Shown here: piece after piece, positions 50,926 through 59,692 of the stretch
Position numbering within the stretch: the first letter of the stretch is position 1
Layout of the letters: each line of letters begins with the position of its first letter
Source: Oscillospiraceae bacterium
Lineage (GTDB): Bacteria; Bacillota_A; Clostridia; Oscillospirales; Oscillospiraceae
Length of the DNA stretch: 64,000 bases
Assembly: GCA_017459865.1 (NCBI GenBank)
Contig: JAFUCD010000002.1
Location: 163,150 to 227,149 of the forward strand
Reading direction: 5' to 3'
Made by a program: the position numbers and the translations under genes
The notes under the pieces: generated by a model
Databases searched by the model: none
Told to the model about the DNA's origin: nothing
Seen by the model: only the letters and a program-made list of their open reading frames with translations

Positions 50926-51843
50926 TCAGGCGGCGTCCATGGCGTTGACGAGCATCTGCGCTGCTTCCGCGCGGGTGAGCGCCGCCTGCGGGTCCGCGCC
51001 GACGGGATAGACGCACGCCTGCGTCAGCCGCGCGACGGACTGCGCCGCCCACGCGGGTACGGCGTCGGAGACCTCCATGGCGCTGACGGCTTCCGCCGCA
51101 TCTGCGCCGTGGAAGGTGCGGTCGAGCATCACGGCGGCCTCCGCGCGCGTGATCGGCTGATCGGGCGCGAAGACCACGGTCCTGCCCGTGGCGTAGCCCT
51201 GCACGCTGCCGTTCAGAACGCCGGTGGAGACATAGCCCCTGCTCCACGCGGGGATGGCGCTGTCGTCGCCGAAGCCGGTCGCGCGCACATCCTGCAGGAT
51301 ATCCGCGCCGCCCGCCGCGAGACACAGGGCGAGAAAGTCCGCGCGCGTCACGACCTCGTCCGGCTCGAAGAGCGCCGTGCCCGCGATGCTTGCGCCGGTA
51401 AAGACGCCCGCCTCCGCCAGCCGTGCCGCCGCGTACGCCTCCGCGCGCCCGCGCATGTCGGCATAGCCGGGCGCGGTCTTCGCCTTCTCGATGCTGATGA
51501 TCACGGTCGCCTCGTCCGATTCGTTCCCGTCGGCGTCGATGGCCTTGTAGCCGAAATAGTCCTTGCCCTTTTTGCCCGCGCCCGGGGTATAGACGAAGGC
51601 GCCGCCGGGCTCGATCTCCGCCGTGCCCTTCATCGGCTCGGTCGTGAGCACAAACGTCACGGGCCCGCCCTCGGGGTCCGTCGCCGTGAGCTGCCCGCCG
51701 ACGGACGTCTCGCGATAGGTCTTCAGCTCAAAGTGATCGGCCTCCGGCGCGCCGGTCGGAGCGCTGTCCTCGGCGGCGAGCACCGGCGTGACCGCGGCGC
51801 AGAGCGTCAGCACGAGCATGAGCGCCAATAGCTTCTTTTTCAT
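50926..51843 (-). CDS. Secreted Ig/cadherin-like protein with SLH domains
   Basis: 305 residues. Signal peptide (1-29, ending LAAED), a cadherin/Ig-like tandem-repeat domain (GGQLTATDPEGGPVTFVLTTEPMKGTAEIEPGGAFVYTPGAGKKGKDYFGYKAIDADGNESDEATVII), then SLH modules (EPDEVVTRADFLALCLAAGG; FAPDQPITRAEAAVMLDRTFHG; DPQAALTRAEAAQMLVNAM). Surface protein of unknown role. Its ribosome site GGAGG lies in the 3' arm of a terminator-like hairpin shared with the upstream ABC gene. Confidence 0.9.
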   Translation of the reverse strand: MKKKLLALMLVLTLCAAVTPVLAAEDSAPTGAPEADHFELKTYRETSVGGQLTATDPEGGPVTFVLTTEPMKGTAEIEPGGAFVYTPGAGKKGKDYFGYKAIDADGNESDEATVIISIEKAKTAPGYADMRGRAEAYAAARLAEAGVFTGASIAGTALFEPDEVVTRADFLALCLAAGGADILQDVRATGFGDDSAIPAWSRGYVSTGVLNGSVQGYATGRTVVFAPDQPITRAEAAVMLDRTFHGADAAEAVSAMEVSDAVPAWAAQSVARLTQACVYPVGADPQAALTRAEAAQMLVNAMDAA

Positions 51844-51850
51844 GCAAAAA

Positions 51851-51889
51851 CCTCCATGCAATCTAAGGTGTCCTTAGTTTGCACGGAGG
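51851..51889 (-). terminator. Terminator hairpin that covers an SLH gene ribosome site
   Basis: 18-nt arms pair at 16 positions (CCTCCATGCAATCTAAGG / CCTTAGTTTGCACGGAGG) with loop tgt. On the minus strand the 3' arm ends GGAGG followed by TTTTTG and the SLH gene's ATG, so the hairpin could both end the ABC transcript and mask the ribosome site. Confidence 0.7.
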
Positions 51890-51912
51890 CTTTTATGTTT
51901 ATGCGTATCGGG

Positions 51913-54837
51913 TCATTCTGTGCGGAGCGCTTCGACGGGATCCTTGTTCGCGGCGAAGCGCGAGGGGATGAGACCCGCGATGAACGTCAGCCCCATGCTG
52001 ATCAGCACGAGCAGGATGCCGCCCAGCACCGGCAGCCGCGCGCTGAGATTCGGAATGCCCGTGAGGTGGTGCACGATCAGATTGATCGGGATCAGCAGCA
52101 GGAGCGACACCAGGATGCCGATCGCGCCGGCGGCAAAGCCCTCGATGAGCGTCTCGGCGTTGAAGACATGGGAGATGTCCTTCTTGCTCGCGCCGATGGA
52201 GCGCAGGATGCCGATCTCCTTCGTGCGCTCGAGCACGGAGATGTAGGTGATGATGCCGATCATGATGGAACTCACGACGAGCGAGATCGCGACAAAGGCG
52301 ATCAGCACATAGCTGATGGCGTTGATGATCGTCGTGATGCTGCTCATCAGCAGCGCCACGTAGTCCGTGTAGGAGATCTGATCGTCCTCGCCGACGCCGG
52401 CGTTGTAGCGGCGGATCCCGGCGGCGATCTCGTCCTTGTCGGCGAAGGCCTTGGCAAAGATGTTGATGCGGCTCGGGTGGTCGGCCTGCACGTAGCCGAG
52501 CTTTTTCAGGTTCAGCTCATAGCTGGAGACCGCCTCGTCGGCGTTCATGTAGTTGTTGTAGATGTAATCATACTGCTCCGGCGAGAGCGGCATGTCCTTG
52601 AGTGCCTGCAGGCTCATGGTCTGATAGATCTGGCGGGTCTGCTGCTTATATTGCTGGATCATCGCCTCGCGCAGAGACACCGTCGCGTAGTTTTCCAGCG
52701 TCTCGTCGTCCATCGCGTCGATCATGTCGCTGATGCGCTGCTGGTCGGCGGGATCGGCTGCGGCGAGCGCCGCGGACTTGACCGACTCCCGGCTCAGATC
52801 GACCTGCTGTGCCTCCATCATCTGGTTGACCATGACGCTGGAGGGCGTGGACTGCGCGTCGAGCAGCACGCTGTGCAGCGTGTCGTCGCCGAGCGTATCC
52901 AGATACGCGCGCACCTGCTCCATGCGGGTGGCGTTCTCGTCGGTCTCAAAGGTCTGCGGGAACTGCTCGCCGGTGAAGACGTCGATGTCCGGGTGCTCCA
53001 GCTGCCGGGCGATGATGTCCTGCTGCGCGGCGCGGTCGATGGCATAGCGCGTGAGCGCGCTCGTGTAGCCGACGCCGCTCTGGTTCATGTTGCTGACGCT
53101 GCTGTCGGGGCGCACGATGCCCACGATCTTCAGCGGGATGCCGACGTCGGCGGCGTTGTACAGATAGCTCATCCCCGCCGCGCTCTCGGTGAGATCGGTA
53201 TAGGTGCCCGTGCCCGCGTTGTATTCATAATGCTCGCTCGGCAGGATCACCTTGAAGTGCAGATCGCACAGCTCCTCATACGACCAGCTGCGCTCCTCGT
53301 TGTCCACGGTGTTGCCGCTCATGCTGGAGAGCATCGCGCTCGCCATCTCGCGCTGTGACTGCAGGCCGAGGGCGTAGAGCGTAAGATCGGAGATCTCGTT
53401 GGTGTCGTCCACGATCAGCACGACCTCGTCATAGCTCTGCGGCCAGCTGCCGTAGAGCACGTCGTAATGCTCCAGAACCGTTTGGCTGATCAGCTGATCC
53501 CCCTCGCCGGGGACCAGCTCCTGCCAGACGTCGAAGCCGGTGAAGAACTGACTGTTCATGGAGAAGTAGCTCTCATAGTCGCCGCCGTACATGGACTCCA
53601 TGATGCCCTCGAGCATCTCGGCGGCGTCCGCCTTCACGACATAGCCGTCCTCGTCCGTGGTGTACACGGCAAAGCCCATGTCATAGCTGTACTGCAGGGC
53701 GCTGATGTACTCCTGCAGCCCGTTGCTCTCGTCCTCGAGATAGGCCTTGAACGCCGTGAGGTTGTTCACCTGCGTGTCCATGCTGGCGAGCGAGTTCATC
53801 ATCTCGCCCATCATGGGGTCGGCGTACACGCGCCCGTCGGGGTGCGAGCGGGCGTCCTTTTCCTCGCCCACATCCGCAAAGGTCTGCATCATGGCGCCGA
53901 GATCGACGGCCTCCGCCTCGATCGTGAGCGGATAGGACGCGAGCGTCTCCTCCTGTACGTCGTCGATGTATTTCTGGATGCCATTCGAGAGCGACAGGAT
54001 CAGCGCGATGCCGATGATGCCGATGGACCCGGCGAAGGCCGTCAGGATCGTGCGGCCCTTCTTCGTCAGGAGGTTGTTCAGCGAGAGACTCAGCGCGGTC
54101 TTGAAGCTCATCGAGGGCTTGCCCTTCTTCGACAGGCCGCGCGGCGCTTCCGCGGCGAGGTCGAAGGGCATGGAGTCGCCGGTCACTCTGCCGTCCAGCA
54201 GCCGGATCGTGCGCGTGGCGTAGGTCTCGGCGAGCTCGGGGTTGTGCGTGACCATAATGATGAGCTTGTCCCGGCTGATCTCCTTTAAGATCTCCATGAT
54301 CTGCACGCTCGTCTCCGAGTCGAGCGCGCCGGTCGGCTCGTCCGCCAGCAGGATATCGGGGTCGTTGACGAGCGCGCGGGCGATCGCCACGCGCTGCATC
54401 TGTCCGCCGGACATCTGGTTCGGGCGCTTGTCGAGCTGGTCGCCCAGACCCACCCGCTGCAGCACCTCGGTCGCGCGCTGTCTGCGCTCGGCGGGGGTGA
54501 CGCCCGAGAGCGTCAGCGCCAGCTCCACGTTCTGCAGCACGCTCTGGTGCGGGATCAGGTTGTAGCTCTGGAACACGAAGCCGATCGAGTGGTTGCGGTA
54601 GGTGTCCCAGTCGCGGTCGGAAAAATCCTTCGTCGAGCGCCCGTTGATGATCAGGTCGCCCGAGGTATAGCGGTCAAGACCGCCGATGATGTTCAGCAGC
54701 GTCGTCTTGCCGCAGCCGGACTGCCCGAGGATCGCGACGAACTCGCTCTCGCGGAACGCGAGCGACACGCCCCGGAGCGCGTGCACCTTCGACCCGCCGG
54801 CGTCATAGTCCTTTACAATGTTTTTCAGTTGCAGCAT
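51913..54837 (-). CDS. MacB-like ABC transporter, ATPase fused to permease
   Basis: 974 residues. N-terminal ATPase: Walker A GQSGCGKT (38-45), [13 protein letters not shown], signature [15 protein letters not shown], Walker [14 protein letters not shown] linker leads to a first helix near residue 270 ([19 protein letters not shown]), a very large extracytoplasmic domain (about 295-800), and three C-terminal helices with the FtsX core ([22 protein letters not shown]). Fused ATPase-FtsX proteins of this size are common in Firmicutes near surface-protein or peptide-resistance genes. Substrate unknown. The ATG at 54837 is chosen; one at 54849 abuts the AAGGA site. Confidence 0.92.
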   Translation of the reverse strand: MLQLKNIVKDYDAGGSKVHALRGVSLAFRESEFVAILGQSGCGKTTLLNIIGGLDRYTSGDLIINGRSTKDFSDRDWDTYRNHSIGFVFQSYNLIPHQSVLQNVELALTLSGVTPAERRQRATEVLQRVGLGDQLDKRPNQMSGGQMQRVAIARALVNDPDILLADEPTGALDSETSVQIMEILKEISRDKLIIMVTHNPELAETYATRTIRLLDGRVTGDSMPFDLAAEAPRGLSKKGKPSMSFKTALSLSLNNLLTKKGRTILTAFAGSIGIIGIALILSLSNGIQKYIDDVQEETLASYPLTIEAEAVDLGAMMQTFADVGEEKDARSHPDGRVYADPMMGEMMNSLASMDTQVNNLTAFKAYLEDESNGLQEYISALQYSYDMGFAVYTTDEDGYVVKADAAEMLEGIMESMYGGDYESYFSMNSQFFTGFDVWQELVPGEGDQLISQTVLEHYDVLYGSWPQSYDEVVLIVDDTNEISDLTLYALGLQSQREMASAMLSSMSGNTVDNEERSWSYEELCDLHFKVILPSEHYEYNAGTGTYTDLTESAAGMSYLYNAADVGIPLKIVGIVRPDSSVSNMNQSGVGYTSALTRYAIDRAAQQDIIARQLEHPDIDVFTGEQFPQTFETDENATRMEQVRAYLDTLGDDTLHSVLLDAQSTPSSVMVNQMMEAQQVDLSRESVKSAALAAADPADQQRISDMIDAMDDETLENYATVSLREAMIQQYKQQTRQIYQTMSLQALKDMPLSPEQYDYIYNNYMNADEAVSSYELNLKKLGYVQADHPSRINIFAKAFADKDEIAAGIRRYNAGVGEDDQISYTDYVALLMSSITTIINAISYVLIAFVAISLVVSSIMIGIITYISVLERTKEIGILRSIGASKKDISHVFNAETLIEGFAAGAIGILVSLLLLIPINLIVHHLTGIPNLSARLPVLGGILLVLISMGLTFIAGLIPSRFAANKDPVEALRTE

Positions 54838-54879
54838 GCGTCGAATCATTCCTTGCTTGAGTATTGTCAGTTAAATTGT

Positions 54880-54908
54880 ATGATATGCTTTTTTGCGATT
54901 AACGTCAA
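54880..54908 (-). promoter_or_regulatory. Promoter of MacB-like gene
   Basis: Minus strand TTGACG (54903-54908), 17-bp spacer, TATCAT (54880-54885). Confidence 0.7.
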
Positions 54909-54958
54909 GTAACAGACACGCGTGCTCCGGTAAGATTTACCGAATATTCACAGTTGGA

Positions 54959-54994
54959 CAAAAAGCGCCGGAGCGCAGCAATCTGCGCTCCGGC
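54959..54994 (-). terminator. Terminator after metallo-hydrolase gene
   Basis: 12-bp stem GCCGGAGCGCAG / CTGCGCTCCGGC, loop of four, T run on the minus strand. Confidence 0.9.
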
Positions 54995-55010
54995 ACGCGG
55001 CTGTCGGGGT

Positions 55011-55643
55011 TCAGGAGGGCTTTTTCAGAACGGCGACGTGCTTTTCCGTGTCGGGCGTGAGCTCCAGACAGTTCGTCTCGTACTCGATCACGGGGCAGAC
55101 GTTGTTCTCGGTGAAGTAGCAGGAGAAGTGCTCCAGCGGCCAGAGTCTCCAGTTGGAGTGCCCCTCCACGCCGAAGTGCATCGGGATGATCACGCGCGGC
55201 TTGAGCGATTCGCACTGCCGGATCGCTTCCTCGGGCTCCCAGACGAGGATGCCCCCGGTCGGGATCATCACGGCGTCGAGATCCTTCAGGACCTTCTTCT
55301 GGTCGGGCAGCAGCGGTCCGCCCTGATCGCCGAGATGCGCCACGCGCAGCCCGCCCGCCTCGATCAGAAAGATCGTATTGGGTCCGCGCAGTCTGCCGCG
55401 CGCGAAGTCGTGCGCGCCCTCAAGCTCCGTGATCGTGAACGGGGAGGTGCGCCCGGTGCGCAGCTTCACGCACTCTCTGCCGTTGTGGTCGCGGTGCTCA
55501 TGCGTCACGAGCACCTCGTCCGCGACGAGATCCAGATCCGAAAATGCCGTGCCCACGCTGCCCGCCTGGAAGGGGTCGATCACGATGTGGTAGTCCTGCT
55601 CCACCAGCTCAAAGCAGGAATGTCCGTGCCATAAGATCTTCAT
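55011..55643 (-). CDS. Metallo-beta-lactamase-fold hydrolase (UPF0173-like)
   Basis: 210 residues. WHGHSCFEL at the N-terminus, metal-binding VTHEHRDHNG, VAHLGDQGG and IIPMHFGVEGHSNW mark a Zn-dependent MBL-fold enzyme of the UlaG/UPF0173-like type. A substrate cannot be assigned. Promoter on the minus strand: TTGACA (55705-55710), 17-bp spacer, TACAAT (55682-55687). AACAGGAG precedes the start. Confidence 0.88.
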   Translation of the reverse strand: MKILWHGHSCFELVEQDYHIVIDPFQAGSVGTAFSDLDLVADEVLVTHEHRDHNGRECVKLRTGRTSPFTITELEGAHDFARGRLRGPNTIFLIEAGGLRVAHLGDQGGPLLPDQKKVLKDLDAVMIPTGGILVWEPEEAIRQCESLKPRVIIPMHFGVEGHSNWRLWPLEHFSCYFTENNVCPVIEYETNCLELTPDTEKHVAVLKKPS

Positions 55644-55681
55644 AGTAAAATCTCCTGTTCGACAAGGTGTTGTTTTTGTAT

Positions 55682-55710
55682 ATTGTATCGGATCGTTGTT
55701 GATTTGTCAA
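55682..55710 (-). promoter_or_regulatory. Promoter of metallo-hydrolase gene
   Basis: TTGACA, 17-bp spacer, TACAAT on the minus strand, about 39 bases before the start codon. Confidence 0.85.
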
Positions 55711-55747
55711 TGTGTTTCTCGCGTCTGCAGCCTGTTTCGCGCTTTTG

Positions 55748-55776
55748 TTGACAGATGTGCAAAAATTGGTTATAAT
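55748..55776 (+). promoter_or_regulatory. Consensus promoter ahead of small protein and pdxK-like gene
   Basis: Perfect TTGACA, 17-bp spacer, TATAAT. The leader (about 55798-55841) contains a GC-rich hairpin, CCGCGGC/GCCGCGG enclosing GCGGGC/GCCCGC. Confidence 0.9.
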
Positions 55777-55854
55777 ACGCATTTGAATGGAACTGTGCCG
55801 CGGCTTTTTTGCGGGCGCTGCCCGCGCGCCGCGGCGAACAGGGAGGGACTATCC

Positions 55855-56070
55855 ATGCGTTTTTCCGCCGATTCCGAAATGCGGGCTCTGCTCGACGCAC
55901 CGGAAGCGATGGAGGTGCTCGATCGCTATTTTCCCAAGATCCTCAAAAACCCCGCGCTGCAGATGACGGCGCGGATGACGCTGCGCTGTGTGGCGTCGTT
56001 TGCACAGTCCGGTCTGAAGCCCGAAACGCTCGCCGCCATCGATGACGAGCTGCGCGCCATCCCGGACTGA
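55855..56070 (+). CDS. Small conserved-type helical protein
   Basis: 71 residues, soluble, helical and mildly acidic (SADSEMRALLDAPEAMEVLDRYFPKILKNP...LRCVASFAQSGLKPETLAAIDDELRAIP). The pattern of a LLDxPEAxxVLDRYFP start and a DELRAI end resembles a small domain often fused to the C-terminus of clostridial glycoside hydrolases and esterases; here it stands alone. GGGAGGG precedes the ATG. It lies 23 bases before the kinase gene and shares its promoter. Function unknown. Confidence 0.7.
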   Translation: MRFSADSEMRALLDAPEAMEVLDRYFPKILKNPALQMTARMTLRCVASFAQSGLKPETLAAIDDELRAIPD

Positions 56071-56093
56071 TCGTCCGAAGGAGGCGCTTGAAA

Positions 56094-56963
56094 ATGTCTG
56101 ATCTGCTGCCGCCGCTGCGCAGACTCGCCGCGGTGCATGATCTGTCGGGGCTCGGCAAATGCTCGCTCACGGTCGCGCTGCCGATCGTGTCCGCCACGGG
56201 TGTGGAATGCGCGTGCATCCCGACGGCGGTGCTCAGCACGCACACCGGCGAGTTCACCGGCTGGACGCTCCGCGATCTGCACGAGGACATGGTGCCCATC
56301 GCGCGGCATTGGGCGTCCACCGGCGCGGCGTTCGACGGCGTGTACTCCGGCTACCTTGCCACGCCGGAGCAGACCGCGGCGCTGCGCGAGATCATCCGCC
56401 TGCTGGCGCGGCCGGATTTTCATGTCATCGTCGATCCCGTCATGGCGGACAACGGCAGCTATTATTCCAATCTGGACGACCGCATGTGCCGCGCCTTCCG
56501 CGCGCTGCTCTCCGACGCCGACGTCGTCACGCCGAACGTCACCGAGGCGGCGCTGCTGGCGGACATGCCCTACCGGCACGACGGACATGACGAGGCGTAT
56601 CTGCGCGCGCTCGCCGAACGGCTCTCGGCGCTCGGCCCCGGGACCGTTGTGATCACCGGCGCCCGCCCCACGCCGGGCGAGATCGGCAATCTGGCGTATG
56701 ACCGCGATACCGGCGCTTTGGAGCTGTGTGTCCACGAGGCGCATCCCGGCTTTTTCTATGGCACCGGCGATATTTTTGCCGCGGCACTCGCGGCGCTGCT
56801 GGTGCGCGGCGCACCCGTTTCCGATGCGCTGCGAATCGCCACCGACCTCACGGACGCCTGCATCCGCCGCAGCCTCCGCCACGATACGCCCCGCCGCTTC
56901 GGCGTGGACTTTGAGGGCGCGCTCCCGGACTACATCCGAAGCGTGGAGAAGCTCTTTTCATAA
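56094..56963 (+). CDS. Pyridoxal/pyridoxamine kinase-like protein
   Basis: 289 residues of the ribokinase-like PdxK/PdxY family. AAVHDLSGLGKCSLTVALPIVSATGVECACIPTAVLSTHTGEF at the N-terminus, IVDPVMADNGSYYSN, TPNVTEAALLADMPY, and the anion-hole GTGDIFAAALAALLVRG with the catalytic Asp. Phosphorylates a B6 vitamer in the PLP salvage route. Start ATG at 56094, nine bases after AAGGAGG; a TTG at 56088 is too close. Followed by a CGCCCGGTCTGC hairpin (56974-57003) and a stronger terminator. Confidence 0.9.
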   Translation: MSDLLPPLRRLAAVHDLSGLGKCSLTVALPIVSATGVECACIPTAVLSTHTGEFTGWTLRDLHEDMVPIARHWASTGAAFDGVYSGYLATPEQTAALREIIRLLARPDFHVIVDPVMADNGSYYSNLDDRMCRAFRALLSDADVVTPNVTEAALLADMPYRHDGHDEAYLRALAERLSALGPGTVVITGARPTPGEIGNLAYDRDTGALELCVHEAHPGFFYGTGDIFAAALAALLVRGAPVSDALRIATDLTDACIRRSLRHDTPRRFGVDFEGALPDYIRSVEKLFS

Positions 56964-57039
56964 AACATACACCCGCCCGGTCTGCCGCAGGAGCAGACCG
57001 GGCGGATGCGTTGTCCCGACAATTTCAGACCGTTTTCCG

Positions 57040-57068
57040 CAGCCGATTTCACACGATCGGCTGTTTTT
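57040..57068 (+). terminator. Terminator after pdxK-like gene
   Basis: 8-bp stem CAGCCGAT / ATCGGCTG followed by five T; a GC-rich hairpin at 56974-57003 precedes it. Confidence 0.82.
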
Positions 57069-57132
57069 GTTTCTTATTAGGAATATTTTAATTTTTTTGT
57101 TACTAAAATGATAAGAAAATGTTTGAAAATGG

Positions 57133-57161
57133 TTGACAATAACCCGGAAATAGCGTATGAT
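57133..57161 (+). promoter_or_regulatory. Promoter of RND-GLUG operon
   Basis: TTGACA (57133-57138), 17-bp spacer, TATGAT (57156-57161), preceded by an AT-rich stretch from 57070 that could act as an UP element. A leader of about 60 nt follows. Confidence 0.82.
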
Positions 57162-57229
57162 ACATCCGATAATTTGTTTCTTTATGTTAATCTTTTTAAA
57201 AAAGATGTTATGTATTTGGAGAGGCGAGT

Positions 57230-59692
57230 ATGAAAAACACGTTCATGGAGCGCGTCGCATCCTTTATCGTTGACCGGCGCTATCTGTTCATTGTGCTGTT
57301 TATCGCAATGTGCATTTTTTCCATTTTCACGGCCAACAGCGTCCATGTGGACGAGGATCTGACGGACTATCTGCCCGAGGAAGCGGAGACGCGGCAGGGT
57401 CTGCAGATCATGGATGACGAGTTCATTACATACGGAACGGCGCGCGTCATGGTCTCGAACGTGACGTATGAGCAGGCCGAGGAGATCGCGGACGTGCTGC
57501 GCGACGTGGACGGCGTGCGCGAGGTCTCGCTGGAGCGGGACGCGGCGCACTATGTCGGCGCGGCGGCGCTGTTCGACGTGACCTTCGACGGGGAAAAGCT
57601 CGACGACGTGTCCATCCGCGGCGTGGAGAACGTGCGCAACGCGCTGCGCGGCTATGATACCTATATTTATACCGAGGTCGGCAATCCCACCGGCATCATT
57701 CTCGAAAAAGAGATGCGCATGGTGCTCGCCATCCTCATTATCATCATCATCCTTGTCCTGCTCCTGACGAGCCGGACGTATGCCGAGGTGCCGATCCTGC
57801 TGATCACGTTCGGCGTTTCGGTCTGGATCAACAAGGGCACGAACTACTGGTTCGGCGAGATCTCCTTTATCACAAATTCCATCGCGGCGGTGCTGCAGTT
57901 GGGTCTGGCGATCGACTATGCCATCATCCTCTGCCACCACTATACCGAGGAGCGCGAGCTGCATGATGCGCGCGACGCCGTTGTGCGCGCTCTCTCGCTG
58001 AGCATCCCCGAGATCAGCGCCTCCAGTCTGACGACCATCTCCGGTCTGCTCGCGCTGGCGTTCATGAAGATCAAGATCGGCTCCGACATGAGCTTCGTGC
58101 TCATCAAGGCGATCCTGATCAGCATGCTCACGGTGTTCCTGCTCATGCCGGCGCTGCTGCTGCTCATGAGCCCGCTGCTGGACCGCAGCCATCACAAGAG
58201 CTTTCTGCCGAAGATCAGCGCCTGGGGCCGCTTCACGGTCAAGACGCGCTACATCGTTCCGCCGATCTTCGTCGTCGTGCTGGTCGCCGCGGCGATCCTC
58301 TCCAACCACTGCCCGTATGTGTTCGGCTACAGCACGCTCGATACCCTGAAACAGAACGAATACAAGGTCAGCGAGAAGAAGATCAACTCCACCTTCGGTG
58401 AGGTCAACGAGGTCGCGCTCATCATCCCGTTCACGGACTATGAGACCGAGGCGCAGCTGCTCGACGAGCTCAACGGGCTGGACGGCATCGACGAGATCGT
58501 CGCCCTTGCCGGCACCGAGGCCAAGGACGGCTACACCATCACGCAGAGTCTCTCGCCGCGTGAGTTCGCGGAGCTGACCGATATCGACATCAGCGTTTCG
58601 CGCGCGGCCTACACCGCATATGTCACGCAGAACGACAGCGTCACGCAGGCGCTGGGACAGCTCGTGGATCTGTCCAACATCGACAACACCACCGTCCCGC
58701 TCATCGACATGATCAAGTTCCTGTATGAGCAGCGCGAGGTGTATCAGTCGCGCATCGACTCCTCGCTCATGAACGATCTCGAGGAGATCTATGACGAGCT
58801 CATCGAGGCCGAGCAGCAGCTGCACACCGAAGACTACTCCCGCATGGTCCTGCGCCTGAATCTCCCGGTGGAGAGCGAGGAGACGTATGATTACCTCTCC
58901 GTTGTCAAGGGCGTGACCGGGAAGTATTACCCCGAGAGCTACTTCGTCGGCGAGTCGGCGAAGGATAAGGACTTCGCCTCCGCCTTCGGCGAAGACAACA
59001 CGCTCATCAGCCTGCTGACGATCGTGTTCGTCGTGGCGATCCTGCTGCTGACGTTCCGCAGCGTGGCGCTGCCGGTGCTGCTGATCCTGGTCATCCAGGG
59101 CTCCGTCTGGATCAACTTCTCGTTCCCGACGATCATGCAGCACAACCTGTATTTCCTTGCGTACCTGATCGTCAGCGCCATCATGATGGGCGCGAACATC
59201 GACTACGCCATCGTCATCTCCAACCGCTATCTGCAGCTCAAGGAGACGATGAACTACAAAGACGCCATGGTCGAGGCGCTCAATCTCGCGTTCCCGACCG
59301 TGATGACCTCCGGCACCATCCTCGCCGCGGCGGGCTTTGCCATCGGCATCCTGTCGTCGGAGAACACCGTGGCCTCCATCGGCATCTGCCTGGGCCGCGG
59401 AACGCTGATCTCCATGCTGCTGGTGCTCGGCGTCCTGCCGCAGATCCTGCTGCTGGGCGACTCGATCGTGGAGAAAACCTCGTTCAACGTCGGCTGGTCC
59501 AGACCCAAGCGCCATCTCAACGGCGTGATGCGCGTCAACGGACATGTGCGCGGCTATGTCAACGGGTTCATCGACGCGGAGGTCCGCGGCATCGTCAACG
59601 GCTCCGTGGACGCCACGATCAAAAATGTGGCGCTGGATGAGGAAACCGTCTCAGATGCCGAAACCGAATTCACAGAAAAGGAGGGAGTTTGA
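57230..59692 (+). CDS. RND/MMPL-superfamily transporter
   Basis: 820 residues with the duplicated RND plan: helix 1 (about 18-37), extracytoplasmic loop, helices 2-6 with LGLAIDYAIILCHHY near residue 225; then helix 7 (about 345-365), second loop, helices 8-12 with MMGANIDYAIVISNRY near residue 655. These Asp-Tyr motifs are the proton-relay segments of MMPL-type exporters. After helix 12 a tail of about 70 residues shows V-x-G spaced repeats (VMRVNGHVRGYVNGFIDAEVRGIVNGSVDA). GGAGAGG precedes ATG. Its stop overlaps the next gene's ATG by one base. Substrate unknown. Confidence 0.93.
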   Translation: MKNTFMERVASFIVDRRYLFIVLFIAMCIFSIFTANSVHVDEDLTDYLPEEAETRQGLQIMDDEFITYGTARVMVSNVTYEQAEEIADVLRDVDGVREVSLERDAAHYVGAAALFDVTFDGEKLDDVSIRGVENVRNALRGYDTYIYTEVGNPTGIILEKEMRMVLAILIIIIILVLLLTSRTYAEVPILLITFGVSVWINKGTNYWFGEISFITNSIAAVLQLGLAIDYAIILCHHYTEERELHDARDAVVRALSLSIPEISASSLTTISGLLALAFMKIKIGSDMSFVLIKAILISMLTVFLLMPALLLLMSPLLDRSHHKSFLPKISAWGRFTVKTRYIVPPIFVVVLVAAAILSNHCPYVFGYSTLDTLKQNEYKVSEKKINSTFGEVNEVALIIPFTDYETEAQLLDELNGLDGIDEIVALAGTEAKDGYTITQSLSPREFAELTDIDISVSRAAYTAYVTQNDSVTQALGQLVDLSNIDNTTVPLIDMIKFLYEQREVYQSRIDSSLMNDLEEIYDELIEAEQQLHTEDYSRMVLRLNLPVESEETYDYLSVVKGVTGKYYPESYFVGESAKDKDFASAFGEDNTLISLLTIVFVVAILLLTFRSVALPVLLILVIQGSVWINFSFPTIMQHNLYFLAYLIVSAIMMGANIDYAIVISNRYLQLKETMNYKDAMVEALNLAFPTVMTSGTILAAAGFAIGILSSENTVASIGICLGRGTLISMLLVLGVLPQILLLGDSIVEKTSFNVGWSRPKRHLNGVMRVNGHVRGYVNGFIDAEVRGIVNGSVDATIKNVALDEETVSDAETEFTEKEGV

